A stretch of 12,250 nucleotides of DNA from Deltaproteobacteria bacterium (GTDB taxonomy: Bacteria; Desulfobacterota; Desulfobulbia; Desulfobulbales; Desulfobulbaceae). This document shows positions 6,848 through 12,250 of this stretch, in pieces (within the stretch, counting starts at the first letter, position 1; every line of letters starts with the position of its first letter). The notes under the pieces are model-generated. The model ran no database searches. It saw only the letters and a program-made list of their open reading frames with translations, and had not been told where the DNA came from. The translations under genes were made by a program, and so were the position numbers. The stretch covers positions 1-12,250 of the forward strand of contig JAJRVA010000166.1 in assembly GCA_024277485.1 (NCBI GenBank). The letters run 5' to 3'.

Positions 6848-8792
6848 TCCCTTCTCCGGCAAAAAAGGTTTTCACCGTGGTCATGTCCCGGCACACAGGG
6901 CTGGGCGGCAGGCTCTCCAGGAAAGAGCATCCGTACCCCTTGGTAAACAGCCGCACATCCAGTATGGCCATGACCCCCCGGTCACTGGATGACCGCATGA
7001 GCCGCCCCACCCCCTGGCGCAGGCTCAGCACGGCCCGGGGAACCTGGAAGTCAAAAAACGGGTTGCCGCCGCCGGCCCGGATTCGATTTATCCTCGCCAT
7101 AATAACAGGGTCGGTGGGGACTTCAAACGGTAATTTGTCAATGATGACCAGGCTGAGCGATTCTCCCGGAATATCGACCCCCTCCCAGAAACTGGCCACC
7201 GCGAACAGGACCGCTTCCCTGGTGCCGGCAAAACGTGAGAGCAGTTCATGGCGGGAAGCGCTTCCCTGCACCAGCAGGGGAAAGTGCAAGGTATCCTGCA
7301 GGGCGTGAAAGGCGCTGTCCATGGCCTGAAACGAGGTGAAAAGAACCAGGGCCCTGCCGCCGGACACGGTTATCAACTCGCCGATCCTGTTGTGCAGGGC
7401 CGGATTGTATCCCGGCGCCTGCGGTTCCGGGAAGCCCTTTTCCGGGACATACAGCAGGGTTCGGTTCGGGTAGTCAAAGGGAGAAGGGAATGCCATGGTT
7501 TCAGTTTCTTCAGGGATGCCTAACCGGTGCAGAAAATAACTGAAATCCCCCCGTGTCGACAGGGTTGCCGAGGTAAAGACTGCTTTTTTCACCATGGTAA
7601 ACAGGCTTTCGCGCAGGTCCTCGGCCACGTCAATGGGAGTGGCCGACAGGACCAGGTTTTTCTCCCTTCTCTCGTACCAGTGGGTGTAGCGTACCTCTTC
7701 GTCAGGAATGTCACCAAATGTTTCCGCCGTAACAGTTTCCAGCCGGGACGAGAGTTCGGCAGCCCGGAGGCTGTACTGCCCCCAGGGTTCCGAACTCTCG
7801 TCCAGCCCTTCCACTGTGTCGGCCAGGCGGTCCAGACCACTGACCAGGCGATCCCTGCTTTTTGCAAGTTCGGGATGATGTTCCAGCAGGCCGGAGAGGG
7901 GAAAGCGACCGATTTCCGGTGGGAAGTGAGAAAAAAAGTGTTCCAGGGCTCCACCCACCGACCGGCAGGCGGCAATGACGCCCTTTTGCCGCTTACCGCT
8001 TACATCGACCTGGGCGCTTCTCTCCACATCAGCCACCAGGTCCAGGACCTGGTAGCGGGTGAAGGAAAAACCGAAAAAAACCGTGGCCACGTTTTCCACG
8101 TGATGCGCCTCGTCGAAAATAACCGTATCGTAACGGGGCAGCACCTCTCCATAGCCGGTACGGCGGACGGCCAGGTCGGAAAACAGCAAATGATGGTTGA
8201 CAACCAGAAGCCTGCTTGCCGCGGCATCACGGCGGAGCCGGCTCAAAAAACAGATCGCCGCATCCGGACAGTCGGCGCCCAGGCAGAAATGTGACTGGCA
8301 GCAGATCTTCTGCCAGACAGGCGAGTTGCCCGGCAGCCATTTCAGCTCGGAACGGTCCCCATGGACAGTCCCGCCGATCCAGTCGCTGATCCGCGCGAGA
8401 GTCGTATCGTCAAAAAGCCCGCCCTGCCTGGCAGCCAGAAACTGATGCCAGCGGTAATGGCAGAGGTAATTCTGCCTGCCCTTGACACAGAGCGCCGTGA
8501 GTTCCGGATCAATATAGTGTTGAATAAAGGGAATTTCACCCTGCAGTATCTGGTCCTGCAGGTTACGGGTGTTGGTTGAGACCACAACCCTGCGGCCGCT
8601 CAGGACCGCGGGGACCAGGTAGGCGAGTGTTTTGCCGAGTCCGGTTTCCGCCTCAACAACGAGACAGGAGACGCGCTCCGGGTCCTGCAGAACCCCGGCC
8701 ACGGCCTTGGCCATCTGCTGCTGACCCGGTCTCGGCTCATAGTGCGTCAGATAACGGGCAAGAACGCCACCCGGTCCGAATATTTCGTCCAT
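6840..8792 (-). CDS. dinG: DinG-family ATP-dependent DNA helicase (XPD-like, FeS)
   Basis: This 650-residue superfamily 2 helicase has Walker A AETGLGKT (48-55), the DEAH box (227-230) and a likely [4Fe-4S] set at C111 (NYLC), C170, C175 and C181, placed as in XPD/DinG enzymes. Later motifs are FTSATLS, VLFAVASFWEGVDIPGE and the arginine-finger type QGVGRLMRSS. It should unwind DNA 5'-to-3', for example at R-loops, forks or damaged sites. The ATG at 8792 gives MDEIFGPGG, a common N-terminus of the family, with GAGAG a few bases upstream. A TTG at 8825 would add 11 residues but has no Shine-Dalgarno sequence. No N-terminal exonuclease domain is present. It heads the four-gene - strand run. Confidence 0.92.
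   Translation of the reverse strand: MDEIFGPGGVLARYLTHYEPRPGQQQMAKAVAGVLQDPERVSCLVVEAETGLGKTLAYLVPAVLSGRRVVVSTNTRNLQDQILQGEIPFIQHYIDPELTALCVKGRQNYLCHYRWHQFLAARQGGLFDDTTLARISDWIGGTVHGDRSELKWLPGNSPVWQKICCQSHFCLGADCPDAAICFLSRLRRDAAASRLLVVNHHLLFSDLAVRRTGYGEVLPRYDTVIFDEAHHVENVATVFFGFSFTRYQVLDLVADVERSAQVDVSGKRQKGVIAACRSVGGALEHFFSHFPPEIGRFPLSGLLEHHPELAKSRDRLVSGLDRLADTVEGLDESSEPWGQYSLRAAELSSRLETVTAETFGDIPDEEVRYTHWYERREKNLVLSATPIDVAEDLRESLFTMVKKAVFTSATLSTRGDFSYFLHRLGIPEETETMAFPSPFDYPNRTLLYVPEKGFPEPQAPGYNPALHNRIGELITVSGGRALVLFTSFQAMDSAFHALQDTLHFPLLVQGSASRHELLSRFAGTREAVLFAVASFWEGVDIPGESLSLVIIDKLPFEVPTDPVIMARINRIRAGGGNPFFDFQVPRAVLSLRQGVGRLMRSSSDRGVMAILDVRLFTKGYGCSFLESLPPSPVCRDMTTVKTFFAGEGNE
6854..6857 (-). 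promoter_or_regulatory. Ribosome binding site deciding the prenyl synthase start
   Basis: GGAG on the - strand, within GCCGGAGAAGGGA, is 6 nt before the ATG at 6847. It lies inside the coding end of the upstream helicase gene. It favours this ATG over the upstream TTG and the downstream ATG. Confidence 0.6.
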
Positions 8793-8842
8793 GGTCTCTC
8801 TTTCAAGATGAGGGATTGAAAACAACAGCGACAGTAATTCAT

Positions 8843-8848
8843 CTCCTT
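8843..8848 (-). promoter_or_regulatory. Strong AAGGAG in the dinG leader
   Basis: On the - strand AAGGAG is 8 nt before an in-frame CTG (8834-8832) that would give dinG 14 extra residues. It also directly abuts an out-of-frame ATG that opens a short reading frame overlapping the dinG start. Neither is a convincing start, but the site may matter for translation of the leader. Confidence 0.3.
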
Positions 8849-8867
8849 ACCACGCCATGCCTCTGCT

Positions 8868-8888
8868 GACAATCGGGAATGAATTGTC
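8868..8888. promoter_or_regulatory. Candidate operator: inverted repeat GACAAT-N9-ATTGTC
   Basis: Perfect 6-bp arms separated by 9 bases lie in the divergent dinG/kinase intergenic region, 4 bases upstream of the putative -35 of the kinase gene. This placement suits a transcription factor site. Arms this short can arise by chance in a 137-base region. Confidence 0.3.
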
Positions 8889-8892
8889 TTTC

Positions 8893-8921
8893 TTGACACC
8901 GTCACCGTTCACAGGTAAATT
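8893..8921 (+). promoter_or_regulatory. Sigma70-type promoter for the REC-GAF-histidine kinase gene
   Basis: A perfect TTGACA (8893-8898) is followed after exactly 17 nt by TAAATT (8916-8921), which matches TATAAT at four of six positions. Transcription would start near 8927-8930, essentially at the ATG (8930). No Shine-Dalgarno sequence is present at normal spacing. Confidence 0.5.
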
Positions 8922-8929
8922 CCTCAATC

Positions 8930-10774
8930 ATGCTCACCCCTGAAAATCCCGGCCCCACCATATCGCTTCCCGAACATGCGGGAGAGCTGCTTGAGGGAGA
9001 CGAACTCGTCCTCATCGTGGACGATTACCCTGATATCGTCCAGCTGCTCAAGGAGTTTCTTGAGGACCAGGGACTCCCCACCCTGACGGCCGGTTCCGTT
9101 GCCGAGCTCCACCAGAACCTGGAACACAAGAACATCGCCCTGGCCATACTTGATATCGGTCTGCCTGACGGCAGCGGTATTGACCTGCTGCCGGATATAA
9201 GCAGCCGTTATCCGGACATGGCCATCATTATGCTGACCGCGGTAACCGACCTGCAGACCGCCCTTGAATGCATGCGCCAGGGTGCGGATGACTACCTGAC
9301 AAAGCCGGTCCAGTTCACTGAATTTTATGCCACGGTCCGCAAGGTTCTGGAAAAAAGACGGCTGAAAATAAACAACCGCCGTTATCAGCGCCAGATAGAA
9401 CAGGCCAACTTCAGAATCATGCTTCTCCATGAACTGACAATGAAAATGAATTCCGCCTACCTGAGCATGGTAGAGCTTGATGAGATTCTCCAGGCCATCC
9501 TGGTCGGCATCACCGCAGAAGAGGGGCTGCGGTTCAACAGGGCCTTTTTGGCTCTTTTTGATACCACCGGTGCGTACCTTGAAGGTAAAATGGCCATCGG
9601 CCCGGGCTGCAGGGATGATGCAGGCCGTATCTGGCAGGAGATGCAGGAACGGGACCTGAGCATCAGCGAACTCATCGACAATATCAAGGATGACTGTTTT
9701 ACCGGCGATTCCGAGGTCAACGAGATTATCAGGTCTCTGAAAATCAATGCCGGGGATACGGAACACATTCTGATACGGTCGGTCAGGGACAAAAAATCCA
9801 TTAACGTGATAAATGGACACAATGAATTTCCCGTGTCTCCTGATCTCATGGAGCTTCTCCGGGAAGACACCTTTGTTATTGTGCCGCTGTTTTCCTCGGG
9901 ACGTTCCCTGGGGGTCATCATTGCCGATCATTTCGTCACCCGGGAACCCATATCCGGGGAACTGATCAGCGCCCTGGAAAGCTTTGCGAGCCAGGCCAGC
10001 CTTGCCATAGAGCATTGCAACCTGTACATGGCCATGGAAAACAAGATCGCCGAGCTTGAGGCGGTCACCCACGAGCTTGAAAAAAACAAGGACCTGCTGG
10101 TGGAAGCTGAACGGTATTCCGCCCTGGGACATATGGCGGCCCAGCTGGTCCACAACATCCGCAACCCGATTACCTCCATCGGCGGTACGGCCAGGCTGCT
10201 GGCCAGGAAAACCAGGGATCCGGAATGGCTCAAGTTCCTCAACATGATGACAGGTGAAGCGGGCAAGATTGAAGATACCCTGCAGGACCTGTTCAGTTTT
10301 GTGGACCAGAAAACCCCGGCCAGGGAAGACACCCGCCTCTACCCGCTCATCAGAAAATCGATTATCCTGTTTTACAACGTCATGCAGCGACAGAACATCG
10401 AGCACCAGCTGATCCTGCCGGATCCCGACCCGATGCTGATCGCTGATGAGCATCAGATCCGCCAGCTCCTGGTCCACCTGATCAGAAATGCTGTCGAGGC
10501 CATGCCCGACGGCGGCACTCTCACCGTGGAGGTTTCCTATGACGACCGGCAGATTATGATCTCGATCCGGGATACCGGTGTCGGTCTTGCCGATCCGATT
10601 CTCAACCGGGCCACCGAGCCGTTCTTTACCACCAAATCGTTCGGCACCGGTATGGGCCTTACCCTGGTTAAAAGGATTGCCCGGGACCATAACGGCACCC
10701 TGGAACTCAAGAATCGTGAGAAGGGCGGCACAGAGGCCTCTGTCATCTTTCTGCGACAGGAAAAAACACCATAA
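8930..10774 (+). CDS. REC-GAF-HisKA-HATPase hybrid sensor histidine kinase
   Basis: This 614-residue soluble signalling protein has no membrane segments. An N-terminal receiver domain (about 25-140) has D31/D32, phosphoacceptor D75, T103 and K125. A GAF-like sensor domain spans about 175-365. A coiled-coil linker leads to HisKA with H408 in LVHNIRNPITS, and to an ATPase domain with N520, DTGVG (548-552), FFTTK and GTGMGL (572-577). The receiver precedes the kinase, so the kinase output may be tuned by another histidine kinase. The signal and the downstream target are unknown, and no separate response regulator gene lies beside it. The gene is divergent from dinG and has its own promoter. The ATG at 8930 is the only reasonable start before the REC core, despite lacking a Shine-Dalgarno sequence. 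Confidence 0.92.
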   Translation: MLTPENPGPTISLPEHAGELLEGDELVLIVDDYPDIVQLLKEFLEDQGLPTLTAGSVAELHQNLEHKNIALAILDIGLPDGSGIDLLPDISSRYPDMAIIMLTAVTDLQTALECMRQGADDYLTKPVQFTEFYATVRKVLEKRRLKINNRRYQRQIEQANFRIMLLHELTMKMNSAYLSMVELDEILQAILVGITAEEGLRFNRAFLALFDTTGAYLEGKMAIGPGCRDDAGRIWQEMQERDLSISELIDNIKDDCFTGDSEVNEIIRSLKINAGDTEHILIRSVRDKKSINVINGHNEFPVSPDLMELLREDTFVIVPLFSSGRSLGVIIADHFVTREPISGELISALESFASQASLAIEHCNLYMAMENKIAELEAVTHELEKNKDLLVEAERYSALGHMAAQLVHNIRNPITSIGGTARLLARKTRDPEWLKFLNMMTGEAGKIEDTLQDLFSFVDQKTPAREDTRLYPLIRKSIILFYNVMQRQNIEHQLILPDPDPMLIADEHQIRQLLVHLIRNAVEAMPDGGTLTVEVSYDDRQIMISIRDTGVGLADPILNRATEPFFTTKSFGTGMGLTLVKRIARDHNGTLELKNREKGGTEASVIFLRQEKTP

Positions 10775-10802
10775 CACGGCCCCTTTCCTGCCCCATCACC
10801 TT

Positions 10803-12250
10803 TCATGTCTCCTCATCTTTCCTGCTTTTTCCGTTCACCTCCTGTCTCAAAAAAGATGCCATGACGGCTGCAGAAGAGATAACCAGCCCGTACTGAAAGG
10901 TTCGTTTCAGGGACAGCATGAACTCCTGTGTCAGGGCCGGGCTGAAATCCTTCATATCAAGCCCGCCGGTTGCCGAAGAAAAATGCAGCGCAAAGATAAG
11001 GCCTGCCAGGGCTGTTCCGCACAGCATGCCGAAATTACGGGCCGTGGCTAACATGCTCGCTGTAACCCCGGCCAGCTCTTCGGAAACTCCAGCCAGTGCT
11101 GCCGCACTGTTGGGCGAGAGAAACATGGCCTGGCCAAAACCGATCAGAGCCAGCCGCAGGGCTACGCTGAAGGGGGACGAATCCACAGTCAGCCTGGTCA
11201 GCCAGAAGAGGCTGACCAGGCAGCAGACAAGCCCCCCGGTTGCCACTACCCTGGCCCCGACCCGGTCATGGAACCTTCCGGCCACCGGTGAGACAACAAA
11301 CACACACAGGGGAAGGGCCATCATCACATAGCCGATCCGGTCCGGCGATAACTCTGCTATCCGATCCAGATAAAACGGGGTCAGGATGATGACGATAAAC
11401 AGCGCTGCAAAGGACAGCATGCTGCTCAGAACCGCCATGAGAAAAAAACGCTCTTTCAGAAGCATCAGTGGCAGAAAAGGGTTCTGCTGTCTCTTCTCAT
11501 ACCAGAGAAAAAAGATCCAGCCGGCAGCAAGCATGACCAGGGCCCCGGCAAAAAAAACAGGCCCTGCCCCGCCTCTGCTGCCGTACAGTTCAGTAGCACG
11601 GGTAAGGAGCAGGATGGTCAGGGAAACCACAGCTGCCCACAGGACTGCCCCGGCAAGGTCCACATTGTCGCGTTGCAGGAGACGGGAGAAGGAAAATCCG
11701 TCCTGTGAGCAGTTTTTCGCCTCAAGGTTCCCTGACACCCTGCGGCCAAGTACATAAAAAAACAGGCCCAGCGGGACTGTTACCCAGAATATCGCACGCC
11801 AGTGCAGCCGGTGAATAAGCAGACCGCTCACCACCGGGCCGGTCATAAGGCCAAGCGAGGTGGCAACCCCGATCATACCCAGCCCTCGACCAAGACGTTC
11901 GGCCGGAAAAATGGCCTTGATCAGGGCCGGACCGGTTGCCATCATCATGGATGCCCCCAGCCCCTGGATGCACCTGAACAGGATCAGAGTGGATACGTTT
12001 GGCGCCAAACCGCACAGCAGGGAACCCAGGGTAAAGACCAGCATGCCGCCGGAATAGACTCTGCCGCAACCGATTATACTGCAGAGCCTGCCCCAGAACA
12101 CGAGCAGTACGGTGATGGTCAGCAGGTACACCAGAACCACCCATTCGGTCAGGGCAAGAGAGGAGCGAAACGTCTGCATCAGCGTCGGCAGGGCCACGTT
12201 GACCATGGAACTGTCCATGGTCGACATGAACACACCTGCACCGACAGTTA
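10803..12250 (-). CDS. DHA2-family MFS drug/solute exporter (N-terminus beyond the window)
   Basis: This is a major facilitator protein of the 14-helix DHA2 (EmrB/QacA-like) type. It shows STMDSSMVNVALPTL at helix 1, RCIQGLGASMM, and a motif-C-like region GLMTGPVVSGLLIHRLHWR after which many hydrophobic segments follow. It probably exports drugs or other small molecules by proton antiport; the substrate is unknown. A GTG at 12233 could be read as a start, but the frame stays open to the right edge (TVGAGVFMST, in keeping with the family's first helix), so the gene is treated as partial. No partner membrane-fusion protein is seen. It converges on the kinase gene with a 28-nt gap and no clear terminator hairpin. 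Confidence 0.9.
   Translation of the reverse strand, partial: TVGAGVFMSTMDSSMVNVALPTLMQTFRSSLALTEWVVLVYLLTITVLLVFWGRLCSIIGCGRVYSGGMLVFTLGSLLCGLAPNVSTLILFRCIQGLGASMMMATGPALIKAIFPAERLGRGLGMIGVATSLGLMTGPVVSGLLIHRLHWRAIFWVTVPLGLFFYVLGRRVSGNLEAKNCSQDGFSFSRLLQRDNVDLAGAVLWAAVVSLTILLLTRATELYGSRGGAGPVFFAGALVMLAAGWIFFLWYEKRQQNPFLPLMLLKERFFLMAVLSSMLSFAALFIVIILTPFYLDRIAELSPDRIGYVMMALPLCVFVVSPVAGRFHDRVGARVVATGGLVCCLVSLFWLTRLTVDSSPFSVALRLALIGFGQAMFLSPNSAAALAGVSEELAGVTASMLATARNFGMLCGTALAGLIFALHFSSATGGLDMKDFSPALTQEFMLSLKRTFQYGLVISSAAVMASFLRQEVNGKSRKDEET

Noticed and set aside
8924..10777. Very long antisense open frame (617 codons) covering the whole kinase gene
   Set aside because: Its codons are exactly in register with the sense codons, so antisense stops would need sense TTA, CTA or TCA codons. 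These are avoided in GC-rich codon use, which explains the open frame. The translation does not resemble any protein family I know.
10775..10802. Possible bidirectional terminator between the kinase and MFS genes
   Set aside because: The gap is pyrimidine-rich and has no inverted repeat that I can find.
10803..12233. MFS gene as a complete 476-residue protein starting at GTG 12233
   Set aside because: The frame continues open to the right edge with residues that fit the first DHA2 helix, so the true start is outside the window.
1..12250. Search for tRNA, rRNA, CRISPR arrays, insertion sequences and phage genes
   Set aside because: No cloverleaf-like or repeat-spacer pattern, transposase or integrase was seen by reading. 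A tRNAscan or Infernal run would be needed to exclude small RNAs.

Overview
The window is a densely coded bacterial chromosome segment, moderately GC-rich by eye. It has no rRNA, tRNA, insertion sequence or CRISPR array that I can see. The gene content suggests an anaerobic Gram-negative bacterium that uses the Wood-Ljungdahl (reductive acetyl-CoA) pathway, most likely a Desulfobacterota/sulfate-reducer type lineage. This is an inference from three things: a heterodisulfide-reductase-like iron-sulfur protein, an MvhD-type protein and a MetV-type zinc/iron-sulfur protein in one operon; a lipoprotein with a divergent polysaccharide deacetylase domain; and a REC-GAF-histidine kinase of the sort common in that phylum. 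No taxonomic marker gene is present.

Left part, + strand (1-3609). The tail of an unknown gene is followed by an HdrC/ferredoxin-like protein with four [4Fe-4S] motifs, an MvhD-like electron adaptor and a MetV-like partner of methylene-tetrahydrofolate reductase. A beta-carbonic anhydrase starts 3 nt after metV. Hypoxanthine phosphoribosyltransferase and an ElbB-like DJ-1/GATase1-family protein follow. The first three genes look like part of an electron-transferring methylene-THF reductase complex. MetF, HdrA and HdrB are not in the window and may lie upstream.

Middle (3610-3909). About 300 bases hold no intact gene, only the C-terminal half of a PIN-domain (VapC-type) toxin reading frame, which looks like a decayed toxin-antitoxin remnant.

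Middle to right, - strand (8792 down to 3910). Four tightly packed genes read dinG-type helicase, long-chain polyprenyl diphosphate synthase, divergent polysaccharide deacetylase lipoprotein, and Gfo/Idh/MocA oxidoreductase. The helicase and prenyl synthase genes overlap, and the other gaps are 5 and 20 nt, so this is very probably one transcript.

Right part. Divergent from dinG is a REC-GAF-HisKA-HATPase sensor kinase. It has a good sigma70-type promoter placed so close to its ATG that the mRNA may be leaderless. It converges on a DHA2-family MFS transporter whose N-terminus runs off the right edge.

I do not see a clearly new biological system. The parts most worth following are the HdrC-ferredoxin/MvhD/MetV/carbonic anhydrase operon and the leaderless-looking kinase start.
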